DNA of 64,000 bases. It comes from Devosia aurantiaca (GTDB taxonomy: Bacteria; Pseudomonadota; Alphaproteobacteria; Rhizobiales; Devosiaceae). The position numbers and the translations under genes are program-made. The stretch covers positions 563,001 to 627,000 of the forward strand of contig NZ_JAALFG010000001.1 in NCBI RefSeq assembly GCF_011058215.1, in the 5' to 3' direction. The notes beneath the pieces are model-generated. The model saw only the letters and a list, made by a program, of their open reading frames with translations. It was not told where the DNA came from and searched no databases. This document shows, one piece after another, positions 27,759-37,644 of the stretch; within the stretch, counting starts at the first letter, position 1, and each line of letters begins with the position of its first letter.

Positions 27759-27774
27759 TGGCACGAAACTTGCC
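27759..27774 (+). promoter_or_regulatory. Consensus sigma-54 promoter upstream of rpoN
   Basis: TGGCACGAAACTTGCC matches the sigma-54 consensus TGGCACG-N4-TTGCW at all but the last position: GG at -24 and GC at -12 with correct 10-base spacing. It begins 13 bases after the lptB stop; a start site would fall near 27785, about 70 bases upstream of the rpoN ATG. Confidence 0.75.
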
Positions 27775-27852
27775 AACCTTGAGCGTTCTTGCCATGGTGC
27801 GCGCGGGAAGTGGCCGGCAACGGCCGAGGTTTGCATCAGAGGCCGCTTGCGA

Positions 27853-29360
27853 ATGGCGCTTTCGCCACGGCTGGAATTTCGCCAGTCTCAAACGCTGACA
27901 TTGACGCCTCAGCTCATGCAGTCGATCCGGCTGCTGCAGCTGAGCCATCTCGAATTATCCGCCTTCGTCGACGACGAATTGCTGCGCAATCCTCTGCTCG
28001 AACGTGAGGATGGCGGCACCGATGAAGCGCCCGAACCCGCCGAACCACGGGTCGAAATGAGTGCCTACGAGGACACTGTCGCGTCCTCCGACCGCATCAA
28101 GGATGCCGACCAGATCGCCGAGGGCTACGACACTGCCGTAGAAAACGTGTTCCCCGACAGCGCGCCCAGCGACTTGGGCAGCTCTGCGGCCGGACCTGAC
28201 CGCAATGGCAGTTTCGACGGCGGCGATGCGCCTGATCTCGACCAGTTCATCGCCACCCGTCCGCGCCTTTCAGATCATCTCGAAGCGCAGGCACACATGC
28301 TGCTGCGCACGCAGGCAGACCGCCTTATTGCGCAGCACCTGATCGATGGCCTCAACGAAGCCGGCTATCTTGCCATTGAACTTGAACAGGTTGCCGTGTT
28401 GCTCGGTGCCGAGATCGAGGACGTCGAGGCCGTGCTCGCCGTGCTGCAGACCTGCGACCCGGTGGGCATCTTTGCCCGCACTGTTGCCGAATGCCTTTCC
28501 ATGCAGCTGCGCGCGAGCGCGATCGGCGGCTCGATCCAATGATGCAGCGGCTGATCGATCACCTGCCGATGCTGGCTGAACACAATACGCCGGCGCTGTT
28601 GCGCGCCGTCGGCTGCGATCGCGAGGATCTCCAGGATATGCTGGCAGAGCTTCGAATGCTCGACCCCAAGCCGGGTCTTGCCTTCGACACCAGCCCCGTC
28701 GAGACCGTCGTCCCCGACGTCTTTGTCCGCGCGGAGCCTGACGGCAGCTGGCAGATCGAGCTCAATTCCGACATCCTGCCCAAGGTCCTGGTGAACCGCA
28801 GTTACTACGCAACGGTCAGCAAGAAGACCCGGGACGCCGGTGAAAAGACCTTCCTCACCGATTGCCTTGCCACCGCCAACTGGCTAACCAAGAGCCTCGA
28901 CCAGCGCGCCCAGACCATCACCAAGGTGGCGGCCGAAATCGTGCGTCAGCAGGACGGCTTCCTAACGCACGGCGTGGCCTATCTCAAGCCGATGACCCTC
29001 AAGATGGTGGCCGAAGCCATCGACATGCACGAGTCGACCGTGTCCCGGGTCACCGCGCAAAAATATATGGCAACGCCGCGCGGCCTCTACGAAATGAAAT
29101 ACTTCTTCACCACGGCCATCGCTTCGGCCGATGGCGGCGGTGACCACTCGGCGGAAGCGGTGCGCCACCGCATCAAGCAGCTGATCGATGCCGAACCGCC
29201 CGGCGCCATTCTTTCCGACGACACGATCGCCGAAATGCTGCGCAAGGAGCAGGGCATGGATGTCGCCCGACGCACGGTCGCCAAATACCGCGAGGGTATG
29301 AATATCCCTTCCTCCGTCATTCGCCGGCGGCAAAAGAAGGAACTGGCGCAGGCCTCGTGA
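27853..29360 (+). CDS. rpoN: RNA polymerase sigma-54 factor RpoN; one frame break
   Basis: About 502 residues after repair. The Gln/Leu-rich activator-binding N-terminus (SPRLEFRQSQTLTLTPQLMQSIRLLQLSHLEL) is followed by an acidic linker and the core-binding region. Then come the -12-recognising helix-turn-helix (LKMVAEAIDMHESTVSRVT...KYMATPRGLYEMKYFF) and the RpoN box ARRTVAKYREGMNIPSS near the end. The frame is lost near 28510 (CGCGCGAG stretch), equal to one missing base; MQLR then continues as ERDRLDPMMQRLIDHL in the next frame. ATG 27853 is preferred to the TTG two codons earlier. A sigma-54 promoter lies upstream, so autoregulation is likely. Confidence 0.96.
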
Positions 29361-29565
29361 GGCTTCGTCCCAAGCTTGACGAATGTGTGTCCACTGTCTC
29401 GATCAATCGAACCGGTGACGACACTTGCGCATTGCTTCCTCTGCGCGAGCGGGTCTAGCATCGCCTCTGCCTCTTTTCGTAGCGGAGGGGCAGACGTGAT
29501 CCCGTAAAGCCGGGAAACGGCTTTCGGATCTCTCGCGTCAAACAAAGACTGAGAGGAAAAAAGCC

Positions 29566-30144
29566 ATGACCTTACGCGTTTCGGGAAAGAACATGGATGT
29601 CGGCGATGCCCTGCGGGGCAAGGCGGAGGAACACTTCGCCGCCGTGGTCGGAAAATATTTCGACGGCGGCTACGACGGACACCTGACCCTCAGCCCCGAT
29701 GGCAGCGGTTTCCGGGCCGACTGCATGGTTCATCTCGATTCGGGCGCCGTGCTGCAGGCCAGCGCCCAGGGCGGCGACGCGACGTCCGCCTACGAGATCA
29801 TGGCCAACAATATTGAGAAGCGCCTGCGCCGCTACAATCGCAAGCTCAAGTCGCACCGCAAGGGCTTTGACGGAGACGGGCTCGATGCGGTGACCGCGCA
29901 ATACACCGTTTTCGGCAGCACCGAAGAGCTCGACGAGCTCGATGAGGACTATGCGCCGCCGGTGATTGCCGAGACCACCAAGAACCTGCGCCAGATGAGC
30001 GTCGAAGCGGCGGTGGCCGAGCTCGATTTTTCCGGTCAGCAGCTTGTCATGTTCCGCCATGCTGGACATGGCGGGCTGAATGTGGTCTACCGCCGCGCGG
30101 ATGGCAATATTGGCTGGATCGACCCAGCCCTGGGCGCCAATTGA
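29566..30144 (+). CDS. hpf: Ribosome hibernation promoting factor (long form)
   Basis: 192 residues: an N-terminal HPF/RaiA domain (about 1-105, LRVSGKNMDVGDALRGKAEEHFAAVVGKYFDGGYDGHLTLS...YEIMANNIEKRLRRYNRKLKSH) and a C-terminal dimerisation domain (about 130-190, MSVEAAVAELDFSGQQLVMFRHAGHGGLNVVYRRADGNIGWI). Long HPF alone can dimerise 70S into 100S ribosomes in stationary phase. It stands between rpoN and ptsN, as in many Proteobacteria. A perfect hairpin (AAAGCCG/CGGCTTT, 29508-29526) lies in the 5' leader; its role is unknown. Confidence 0.95.
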   Translation: MTLRVSGKNMDVGDALRGKAEEHFAAVVGKYFDGGYDGHLTLSPDGSGFRADCMVHLDSGAVLQASAQGGDATSAYEIMANNIEKRLRRYNRKLKSHRKGFDGDGLDAVTAQYTVFGSTEELDELDEDYAPPVIAETTKNLRQMSVEAAVAELDFSGQQLVMFRHAGHGGLNVVYRRADGNIGWIDPALGAN

Positions 30145-30191
30145 TCGGCGCCCGCGCCTGTCCGCGGGGTAATAGATCCTAAGGCAGATTT

Positions 30192-30659
30192 ATGGACTTG
30201 GCCGATATTCTGGCAGAGCGCGCCGTGCTGACTTGTAACGGCGCGCTTGATAAGCCTCAGCTCTTCAAGATCATTGCCGACAGGGCCGCCGAACTGACCG
30301 GCTTTGCCGCCGAAGATCTGCTCGCAACCCTTGAGGCGCGCGAAGACCTCGGTTCGACTGGCCTCGGCAACGGCATTGCTGTGCCGCATGGCAAGGTTGC
30401 GGGCCTCAAGCATGTCACCGCCGTTTTCGCTCGCCTAGACCAGCCCATCGAATTCGACGCGGTAGACGATGAGCCGGTCGATATCGTCGTGACGCTGCTT
30501 GCGCCAATCGGCGCAGGTGCCGATCACCTCAAGGCGCTGTCCAAGGTTGCCCGTCTGCTGCGGACCGAAAGCATCACCGCACAGCTGCGCGCGGAAACCG
30601 ATCCGGCCCGCCTTTATTCGATTTTGACGACGCCGCTCGAGACGCATTACGCCGCTTAA
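30192..30659 (+). CDS. ptsN: PTS IIA-like nitrogen regulatory protein PtsN (EIIA-Ntr)
   Basis: A 155-residue EIIA domain. The phosphorylated His is in GIAVPHGK, preceded by REDLGSTGLGNG. EIIA-Ntr is the output of the nitrogen phosphotransferase relay (PtsP-NPr-PtsN) and controls potassium transport and other functions; it does not carry sugar. Lies in the conserved rpoN-hpf-ptsN cluster and converges with folC across a repeat that can end both transcripts. Confidence 0.95.
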   Translation: MDLADILAERAVLTCNGALDKPQLFKIIADRAAELTGFAAEDLLATLEAREDLGSTGLGNGIAVPHGKVAGLKHVTAVFARLDQPIEFDAVDDEPVDIVVTLLAPIGAGADHLKALSKVARLLRTESITAQLRAETDPARLYSILTTPLETHYAA

Positions 30660-30671
30660 GATTTGCTCGAT

Positions 30672-30710
30672 GGGGCTCCTCCCCGCCTTACGGGGAGGCT
30701 GGGTGGGGGC
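30672..30710. repeat. GC-rich palindromic repeat, family 1, single copy
   Basis: CCTCCCCG and CGGGGAGG (30678-30698) form an 8-bp stem around CCTTA, followed by the conserved tail CTGGGTGGGGGC. Similar units occur at 32020-32135 and 38399-38503. It lies exactly between the convergent ptsN and folC. Confidence 0.8.
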
Positions 30711-30711
30711 T

Positions 30712-31998
30712 TCAGTCAGGCAAGGTCCCGTTCTGCGCCAACACCTCTCCGGCCAGATACAAAGACCCGCAGATCAAAACCCGCGCACCGTTGACCTGTG
30801 CGGCTTCGGTCAGCGCTTCCCTGAGAACTACCCTTGCCACGGCCGGAAAACCTTGGGCCCGCGCCCGCCCGGCAATTTCCTCGGCGTCGCGTGCATTCGT
30901 CTCGCCCGGGATCGTCAGCGTCTTGACCGAAACCGGCTGCAGATTCGCGAATGGCGCCAGAATATCCTCGGGCTGGCGCGTGTTCATCATGCCCATGATC
31001 AGCACCAGCGGCTTTTGCGATCGCTGCGATCGACCGCGCTAGAGCCGCCACCCCATGCGCATTATGGCCACCATCGAGCCAGAGCTCGTGGCTCTCGGGC
31101 AGCAGCGCACGCAGTGCGCCGGTGCGCAGCGGCTGCATCCGGGCCGGCCAGCTCACCCGCCGCAAGCCTTCCACTAGCGCTGCCTCGTCCACTGGCAGCC
31201 CAAAGTGTCGAACCGCAGCAATGGCCAGCGCGGCATTGTCAAATTGATGCGCGCCGAGGAGGGCAGGGGGCGGCAGGTCGAGGAGGCCGTCCTCGTCCTG
31301 AAACACCAGCCGCCCATCTTGCGCGCTGCCGTGAAAATCCTCGCCCTGCCAGATCGGTCGAACGCCCAGCCGCGCCGCCGCACGCTCCAGCACGTGGCGC
31401 GCCTCATCCTGCTGCAGCCCCATCACCGCCTTGGCACCGCGCTTAAGGATCCCCGCCTTGCTGGAGGCAATTTCCGCCAGCGTGTTGCCCAAAAAGGCCT
31501 GGTGGTCATAGTCGATCGGGGTGATGATGGTTCCGAGCGGATGCCGGACCACATTGGTGGTGTCGAAGGTCCCGCCCATGCCTGTTTCCAGCAGCAGATA
31601 ATCGGCAGGCGTTTCCGCAAACAGCTTGAAGGCCGCGACGGTCGTCACCTCGAAAAAGGTGATCGCGTCGCCTCCATTCATCCGCTCCACTTCTTCCAAA
31701 GCCGCGTTGAGCGGTTCCGTTTCGACCAGTGTGCCGGCCAACCGGATCCGCTCGTTGAAGCGCACAAGATGGGGGAATTGTAGACATGCACCCGCTTCCC
31801 CGCAGCCTCGAGAAAGGCGCGCAGATAGGCAATGGTGGAGCCCTTGGCATTGGTTCCAGCCACATGGATGGTCGGTGGCAGATGATCCTGCGGATTGCCC
31901 AGCCGCTCGAGCAGCGGCAGCATGCGATCGAGCGACAGGTCGATCAGCTTGGGATGGAGCTGGGACAGGCGCGCAAGGATTTCATCGGTGCGGGACAT
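30712..31998 (-). CDS. folC: Bifunctional folylpolyglutamate/dihydrofolate synthase FolC; two frame breaks
   Basis: FolC adds glutamate to dihydropteroate and folates. About 429 residues after repair. The Mur-ligase-type P-loop IHVAGTNAKGST is near residue 50, followed by FLEAAGKRVHVYNSP, then ETGMGGTFDTTNVV, the ATP/Mg region TPIDYDHQAFLGNTLAEIASSKAGI (carbamylated Lys) and WLDGGHNAHG in the C-terminal domain. Frame breaks lie near 31772 (one lost C, giving SPHLVRFNERIRL) and near 31020 (two bases lost or one gained in a GATCGCAGCGATCGC repeat). In many alphaproteobacteria folC follows accD; here the two are 23 kb apart. Confidence 0.93.
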
Positions 31999-32019
31999 GA
32001 TGGTCAATCCTCGATCTGA

Positions 32020-32135
32020 AGCCCCTCCCCTAGTGGGGAGGGGTTGGGGTGGGGGTGCCGCGACATCCTCAAGCTCAACGGATGGGGAGCCCCGACACCC
32101 CCACCCTCAGTCCCTCCCCACAAGGGGGAGGGAAG
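32020..32135. repeat. Paired GC-rich palindromic repeats, family 1, inverted pair
   Basis: Two hairpin units in opposite orientation: CCCCTCCCC/GGGGAGGGG (32022-32043) with the tail TTGGGGTGGGGGT, and the mirror-image unit at 32093-32133 (CCCTCCCC/GGGGGAGGG). About 40 bases separate them. They lie between pheT and folC, both on the minus strand. Confidence 0.8.
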
Positions 32136-32149
32136 CCGACCATAGAGCC

Positions 32150-34573
32150 CTACTTCCGCAATTCTCCGCCGGTGGTTTTGGTCACCGCCGCGACCACCGC
32201 TGCGGACACCTTTTCGATTTCCTCGTCGGTCAGCGTGCGGTCCTTGGGCTGAAGCGTAACTTCGATCGCGACCGATTTCTTGCCTTCGCCGACGTGGGCG
32301 CCTTCGAAGACGTCGAAAATGTCGACTTGCTTGATCAGCGTCTTGTCGGCACCGCGCGCGGCCTTGAGGATCGTTGCTGCGGCAACGCTGCGATCCATGA
32401 CGAAGGCAAAGTCGCGAGAGACCGGCTGGAGGGGCGAAAGCTCGATGGCCGGCTTGGTCTTGCTGGCTTTCTTGCGCGCTTCCGGAAGGGCATCGAGGTC
32501 GATCTCGAACACCGCAACAGCGCCCTCAAGGTCAAGCTCCGCCGCCAGCGCCGGATGCAGTTCGCCAAACCAGCCCAGCGTCACCTTCGGCCCCAGGGCC
32601 ACGCGACCACCCCGGCCCGGATGGCTCCAGGCAGCGGGTTCAGCCAGCACCTGTACCTTGTCGATGTCGACACCCAGGGCATCGAGCGCGGCCGAGAGGT
32701 CCGCCTTGGCGTCCCAAACGCTTACCGACTGGGCTTTGCCCGACCAATGCCGGCCGGCGCCATCCTGCCGTGCCGTCCCGGTTCGCACACCGGAAGCAAA
32801 GGTATGCTGCCCTTCAGGCCGGTCTGACAAAAATACCTGCCCGACCTCGAACAGCGCCACGTCGCCAAAGCCGCGATTGCCATTGCGCCGCGCACCGGCA
32901 AGCAGGCCCGGCAGGAGCGAGGGCCGCATGTCGGTCATGTCCGACGCGATGGCATTGGCCAGCTGCCGATCCTCGGTCCCGCCGCCGAAGCGGGTCGCAT
33001 CGGCATTGGAGATGAAGCTCCAGGTCACCACCTCGTCTAGGCCTCGCGCCGCCAGGGCACGACGCACGATGCGCCGGCGGTTCTGAATCCTGGTCAGCAT
33101 GCGCTGTGCCACATGGTTCAAGCGCGGCAAGGGCTCGACCGGAACATTGTCGACGCCCACCATGCGCATGACCTCTTCGACGAGGTCGGCCTTCTGCGTC
33201 ACATCCGGACGCCAGCTCGGCACTTGGACAGTCCGCGTTTCGCCCGAGCCCGAAGTCTTAAAGCCAAGCGATCGGAGGATCGCATCGATCCGCTCTGGTG
33301 ACACGTCGAGGCCGGTCAAGCGCTTGACCTCGCCGAGCGGAAACTCGACCACGGTGTTGGGGAAGACATCTTCGCCGGAAATAGCCGGTTCGAGCGCTTC
33401 GCCGCCGCAAAGCTCCAGCACCAGCCGCGTGGCCAGTTCCAGCCCCGGTTCGGTCAGCGCCGGATCGACTCCGCGCTCCAACCGATAGCGGGCATCCGAC
33501 ACAATGCCGGTCTTACGGCCGGTGCGGGCGATGAGCTCGGGATCCCAGCTGGCGCATTCCATGAAGACGTTGGTGGTTTCGTCGGTCACGCCCGAGCGGA
33601 TGCCGCCCATGATGCCGCCAAGGCAGAGCGGACCTCGCTCGTCGGCGATGACGGTCATGGTTTCGTCGAGCGTATAGACCTTGTTGTCCAGGGCATCGAA
33701 GCTTTCGCCACGCGCCGGGCGCAGCACCATGTTGCCCTCGACCTTATCGGCGTCATAGGCATGGAGCGGGCGGCCCCAGCCGAGCGAAACGAGGTTGGTG
33801 ATATCGACCACGGTATTGATCGGCCGAAGTCCGACGGCCCGCAGCCGCGCCTGCAGCCAGTCAGGGGAAGGGCCATTCTTGATGCCGCGGAAATAGCGGC
33901 CGGCAAACTTGCGGATCGCCTTGGGCTCGCCATCGGCGAACTGCTGCGGCAGCGGCGGGATTGGGCTCGGTCCGACTGACGGCACCGGCGACATGTGGGT
34001 GGTCTTGAGCGTGCCGATACCGAAGGCGGCAAGGTCGCGCGCCACGCCATAGACCCCGGTCGCATCGCCACGGTTCGGGGTGATCGAAATGTCGAACACC
34101 ACGCCATTGATGCCGGCATAATCGACATATTTTTCGCCCACCGGCGCATCGTCCGGCAACGTGATAATGCCGTCATGATCGTTGGAAAGCTGCAGTTCCG
34201 CCGCCGAGCAAAGCATGCCGTTGGATGGCTGTCCGCGAATGACGACTCCGCCCTTGAGTTCGAAATCCTTGCCCGGAATATAGGTGCCGGGGAAGGCAAA
34301 GACCGACTTCATGCCGGTTTTCACATTGGGCGCGCCGCAAACGACATCGATCAACGCGCCGGTCCCGGCATCCACCTTGCAAACATTGAGATGGTCGGAA
34401 TTGGGATGCGGTTCGGCCGAAACCACCTTGGCGACGACGAACTTGTCCAGCGCCTTGCCCTGGCTTTCGATGCCTTCCACCTCAAGCCCGACAGTCGTCA
34501 GCGCAACGCCGATCTCCTCGGCAGTCGCATTGGTGTCGAGATGTTCCTTGAGCCAGTCGAGGGTGAATTTCAT
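32150..34573 (-). CDS. pheT: Phenylalanine-tRNA ligase beta subunit
   Basis: 807 residues, full length and in one frame. Domains in order: N-terminal lobe and the EMAP-like tRNA-binding domain (VVSAEPHPNSDHLNVCKVD...VVCGAPNV), B3/B4 editing region (FAGRYFRGIKNGPSPDWLQARL...PLHAYDADKV), B5 (VVEFPLGEVKRLTGLDVSPERIDAILRSLGF), catalytic-like core, and the C-terminal anticodon-binding domain (LQPVSRDFAFVMDRSVAAATI). It forms the (alpha-beta)2 enzyme with PheS, 12 bases upstream in the same operon. Confidence 0.98.
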   Translation of the reverse strand: MKFTLDWLKEHLDTNATAEEIGVALTTVGLEVEGIESQGKALDKFVVAKVVSAEPHPNSDHLNVCKVDAGTGALIDVVCGAPNVKTGMKSVFAFPGTYIPGKDFELKGGVVIRGQPSNGMLCSAAELQLSNDHDGIITLPDDAPVGEKYVDYAGINGVVFDISITPNRGDATGVYGVARDLAAFGIGTLKTTHMSPVPSVGPSPIPPLPQQFADGEPKAIRKFAGRYFRGIKNGPSPDWLQARLRAVGLRPINTVVDITNLVSLGWGRPLHAYDADKVEGNMVLRPARGESFDALDNKVYTLDETMTVIADERGPLCLGGIMGGIRSGVTDETTNVFMECASWDPELIARTGRKTGIVSDARYRLERGVDPALTEPGLELATRLVLELCGGEALEPAISGEDVFPNTVVEFPLGEVKRLTGLDVSPERIDAILRSLGFKTSGSGETRTVQVPSWRPDVTQKADLVEEVMRMVGVDNVPVEPLPRLNHVAQRMLTRIQNRRRIVRRALAARGLDEVVTWSFISNADATRFGGGTEDRQLANAIASDMTDMRPSLLPGLLAGARRNGNRGFGDVALFEVGQVFLSDRPEGQHTFASGVRTGTARQDGAGRHWSGKAQSVSVWDAKADLSAALDALGVDIDKVQVLAEPAAWSHPGRGGRVALGPKVTLGWFGELHPALAAELDLEGAVAVFEIDLDALPEARKKASKTKPAIELSPLQPVSRDFAFVMDRSVAAATILKAARGADKTLIKQVDIFDVFEGAHVGEGKKSVAIEVTLQPKDRTLTDEEIEKVSAAVVAAVTKTTGGELRK

Positions 34574-34585
34574 GTCTTTGGCTCC

Positions 34586-35716
34586 TTAGCTCGAAAGTCC
34601 GCCGAACAGGGTCGGCAGGTCCAGGGGTCGGAACCCGTAATGCTCGATCCAGCGCTGGTCGGCGTCGAAGAAGGCGCGCAGGTCCGGCATGCCGTATTTC
34701 AGCATGGCAATGCGGTCGATGCCCATGCCCCAGGCAAAGCCCTGGTAGACGTCGGGGTCGAGCCCGGCATTGCGGATGACATTGGGGTGCACCATGCCGC
34801 AGCCCAAAATTTCGAGCCAATCGCTGCCCTCGCCGATCTTGACCTCGGAGCCGGAGCGATCGCACTGGACGTCCACTTCCATGGACGGTTCGGTGAAGGG
34901 GAAAAAGCTCGGCCGGAAGCGAAGCGTGACATTGGGCACTTCGAAAAAGGCCTTTAGGAACTCTTCGAGCACCCAGCGCAGCTGGCCAATATGGGAGCTC
35001 TTGTCGATGACGAGACCCTCGACCTGATGGAACATCGGCGTGTGAGTCTGGTCCGAGTCGTTGCGATAGGTGCGGCCAGGCATGACCACGCGGATCGGCG
35101 GATCCATGGCGGGCGTCAGATAGCCGGCGGCGGGCTTGTCATTGGTCTTTTGCATGACGCGCACCTGTACCGGCGAAGTATGGGTACGCAGCACCTTCTT
35201 TACCCCGTCGGGGCCGGGCTTCATGAAGAAGGTGTCGTGCATTTCGCGCGCCGGATGGCCTTCGGGGAAGTTGAGCGCGGTGAAATTGTAGTAGTCGGTC
35301 TCGATATCGGGGCCTTCGGCGATCGAGAAGCCCATGTCCGAGAAGATGGCGGTGATCTCGTCGATCGTCTGCGAGATCGGGTGGATGCGGCCGCGGGCTG
35401 TGGGGGCAGGCGGCAGCGGCAGAGTGATGTCGACTGTCTCGGCCTTGAGCCGGGCATCGAGGGCGGCGCGCTTGAGGGCCTCGCTGCGGGCTTCGATCAG
35501 TCCGCCGATTTCGGCCTTGAGCCCATTGATTGCCGGGCCCGCGGACTTGCGTTCCTCCGGCGCCATCGCACCGAGCGAAGCGAGGAGGGCCGAAACGCTG
35601 CCCTTCTTGCCCAGCGCCGAGACACGCACGGCATCGAGCCCGGCTTCCGTCTCGGCTGCAGAAATGGCGGCGGAGAGCTCGGTGCGCAGGGTTTCGATCT
35701 GGGCGTCTAGGGACAT
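34586..35716 (-). CDS. pheS: Phenylalanine-tRNA ligase alpha subunit
   Basis: 376 residues. N-terminal coiled coil ([44 protein letters not shown]) for tRNA binding, then the class II catalytic core: motif 1 around [19 protein letters not shown], motif 2 FFMKPGPDG...[12 protein letters not shown] and PGRTYRND, motif 3 [25 protein letters not shown] 35716 gives the family N-terminus; the frame continues upstream only through the repeat at 35744. Frame intact. Confidence 0.98.
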   Translation of the reverse strand: MSLDAQIETLRTELSAAISAAETEAGLDAVRVSALGKKGSVSALLASLGAMAPEERKSAGPAINGLKAEIGGLIEARSEALKRAALDARLKAETVDITLPLPPAPTARGRIHPISQTIDEITAIFSDMGFSIAEGPDIETDYYNFTALNFPEGHPAREMHDTFFMKPGPDGVKKVLRTHTSPVQVRVMQKTNDKPAAGYLTPAMDPPIRVVMPGRTYRNDSDQTHTPMFHQVEGLVIDKSSHIGQLRWVLEEFLKAFFEVPNVTLRFRPSFFPFTEPSMEVDVQCDRSGSEVKIGEGSDWLEILGCGMVHPNVIRNAGLDPDVYQGFAWGMGIDRIAMLKYGMPDLRAFFDADQRWIEHYGFRPLDLPTLFGGLSS

Positions 35717-35743
35717 CTTATCTTCCGCAGTCTCATCAGCAGA

Positions 35744-35825
35744 CCTCATCCTGAGCCTGTCGAAGGACGAGGTCGTGGCACCATGGCTGCGCCCGCCCTC
35801 GTGGTTCGACAAGCTCACCATGAGG
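35744..35825. repeat. Paired palindromic repeat, family 2
   Basis: Two 29-base units (35744-35772 and 35797-35825), inverted relative to each other. Each is itself a hairpin: CCTCaTCCT...AGGAcGAGG and CCTCgTGGT...ACCAtGAGG with the shared loop core TTCGACAAGCTC or its complement. The same element occurs inverted at 52746-52817. Lies between rplT and pheS. Confidence 0.85.
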
Positions 35826-35933
35826 TCTCATGGGTTATCGTGTTCTTGGCCGCTATAGACCAAAACAAAACGCCCCGCGCCAGCCCTTCCGGGTGGCGCA
35901 AGGCGCAAATTTCAGCCTCAGCGAGGAGGGTGC

Positions 35934-36335
35934 TTAGGCGGTGACGCGGGCGTGGGTGACGGAGTCCACGCTTTCCAGATACGCCAGCGCAGCCTTGGCC
36001 TTGGTGACCAGGGCAGCGAACGCTTCGGGCTGGGTGATCGCGAGATCGGACAGCACCTTGCGGTCGACAGCAACCTCAGCCTTGCTGAGGCCGTCGATAA
36101 ATCGGCCATAGGTCAGGCCGTGATCGCGCACGGCGGCGTTGATGCGCTGGATCCAGAGCGCACGGAAGTTGCGCTTCTTGACGCGACGATCGCGATAAGC
36201 GTACTGGCCGGCCTTTTCGACGGCCTGCTTGGCGATACGGATCGTAGACTTACGACGGCCATAATAGCCCTCGGCGGCCTTCAAGACCTTCTTGTGACGA
36301 GCGTGGGCGGTTACGCCACGTTTAACGCGTGCCAT
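35934..36335 (-). CDS. rplT: 50S ribosomal protein L20
   Basis: 133 residues, starting [35 protein letters not shown] with the basic RNA-binding extension and continuing [23 protein letters not shown]20 is needed early in 50S assembly and in other bacteria represses its own operon. It follows rpmI by 19 bases; infC, the usual first gene, is not in front. Confidence 0.98.
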   Translation of the reverse strand: MARVKRGVTAHARHKKVLKAAEGYYGRRKSTIRIAKQAVEKAGQYAYRDRRVKKRNFRALWIQRINAAVRDHGLTYGRFIDGLSKAEVAVDRKVLSDLAITQPEAFAALVTKAKAALAYLESVDSVTHARVTA

Positions 36336-36354
36336 TTATTTGTGTCCTTCCAGC

Positions 36355-36555
36355 TTAGCGATTGTACGGCATGTACCACTTCACCAGACCCTCGTCGCCC
36401 TTGGACAGGATCTTGGTGCCGCGGTTGGTGCGGATGTACTTGGCATTGTGGCTGATCAGGCGGTGGCGCTTGCCGGCGACGCCGGCCTTCACCTTGCCCG
36501 TGGCGGTGAAGCTGAAACGCTTCTTGGCGCCGGACTTGGTCTTCATCTTTGGCAT
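36355..36555 (-). CDS. rpmI: 50S ribosomal protein L35
   Basis: 66 residues: [39 protein letters not shown], ending VKWYMPYNR. Standard length and sequence for alphaproteobacteria. First gene of the rpmI-rplT pair. The 118 bases upstream hold its promoter region, but I see no consensus boxes. Confidence 0.98.
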   Translation of the reverse strand: MPKMKTKSGAKKRFSFTATGKVKAGVAGKRHRLISHNAKYIRTNRGTKILSKGDEGLVKWYMPYNR

Positions 36556-36673
36556 TTTGCGGGTCCTTCAGAACAGTGAGGATGGATTTGGGCCCATCGC
36601 ATTCAAGAACCGCCACGGCATGCCTTTTGGCCGGGCGGTCCGGAGAAGTGGGCTCTATAGGGGCAAAGGCCCG

Positions 36674-37525
36674 CTAAGGCAAGGGCTTGGATGCGCGCAA
36701 ACGCGGTTCGAGATGATCTTCGAAGAGAAGGCCGGGTGCGGCGCTGACCGCATCGCCATAAGCTGCCTCCGCCGCGAGAGAAACGCGCAAAAATCCCGCG
36801 ACGCCGGCGACGTCTTCGGCATCGAGCCCGTAATATCCTGCTTCCAGCCGATCAAGGATCGCCGTCTTGGCATGGATCATCGCCGCTGCGGTCTCGGCGC
36901 CATTACTGAGCGATCCATTGCGTTTGACATAGTCATGCAGCGGCGTGCCGAGGTGAAAGCTCTGCGGCACGGTACGGAAGAGCTGCAGCAGGAATTCGAG
37001 GTCGTTCATGTTGCGGATAGTGGGATCATAGCGGCCGTCGGCCCGTCGGCGGTCCCAGACCACCATGGAGTCCATGGAAAGATTGACCCACTTGTGCTCG
37101 CCCGCCGTGAGCACGCGATCCGGTCCGTCGGCCACGAAACGCAAATGTGAAAAGCCGGTCGTCACCACATCGAGCGCAGTGGTGACGATGCCATATTCGT
37201 CCAAAGCCACAACGGCGCGTTCAAGCTTTTGCGGCTTCAGCCGATCATCCGCATCAAGGATAGCCGCATAGGGCGTTGCCAGCTGTTCGAGCGCCACGTT
37301 GCGGGTTGCCGAGGCTCCGCTGCCGGTGCGGCCGGTGGTCGCAAAGACCTGCCGCCTGTCGCCCAGGCCCTGCTGATCGAGGAAGCCGGCATAGTCGAAC
37401 CCGTCGTCGGCGACGATCCAGTGCTGCCAATCGGCATGCGTCTGCTCGAGCACGCTGCGCACCGTCTCTGGCAGCGTCTCCTGCGCCTTGTAAGCCGGGG
37501 TGATGATGGCGACCGTCTTGCCCAT
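36674..37525 (-). CDS. Glycosyltransferase, family 2 (GT-A fold)
   Basis: A 283-residue soluble protein. The N-terminus VAIITPAYKAQETLPETVRSVLEQTHADWQHWIVADDG is a typical GT2 nucleotide-sugar site. SGASATRNVALEQLATPYAAILDADDRLKPQKLE gives the DxD motif as DAD (residues about 95-97). A helical C-terminal region without membrane segments follows. It transfers a sugar from a nucleotide donor, probably to a glycan or lipid; acceptor unknown. ATG 37525 follows GAGGAGC. The gene is alone, with no polysaccharide cluster around it. Confidence 0.85.
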   Translation of the reverse strand: MGKTVAIITPAYKAQETLPETVRSVLEQTHADWQHWIVADDGFDYAGFLDQQGLGDRRQVFATTGRTGSGASATRNVALEQLATPYAAILDADDRLKPQKLERAVVALDEYGIVTTALDVVTTGFSHLRFVADGPDRVLTAGEHKWVNLSMDSMVVWDRRRADGRYDPTIRNMNDLEFLLQLFRTVPQSFHLGTPLHDYVKRNGSLSNGAETAAAMIHAKTAILDRLEAGYYGLDAEDVAGVAGFLRVSLAAEAAYGDAVSAAPGLLFEDHLEPRLRASKPLP

Positions 37526-37644
37526 GGTGCAACGCTCCTCCGCCTTGAAATCATGGGTTTTCGGCCCCATATCCGGCTCGTGTCAGCGATGCCATTGTTA
37601 GGGTCGCGGGTGCAAGACGTTGCTTGAGTTCAAGGACGCCCATC

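Noticed and set aside
29380..29565. A sigma-54 promoter in front of hpf
   Set aside because: GACAC and TTGC are present near 29417-29431, but the spacing is 7 instead of 5 bases and the GG of the -24 box is missing.
35744..35825. A leader peptide controlling pheST
   Set aside because: The region is filled by a repeat shared with the trp operon; no short Phe-rich frame with a ribosome site is visible.
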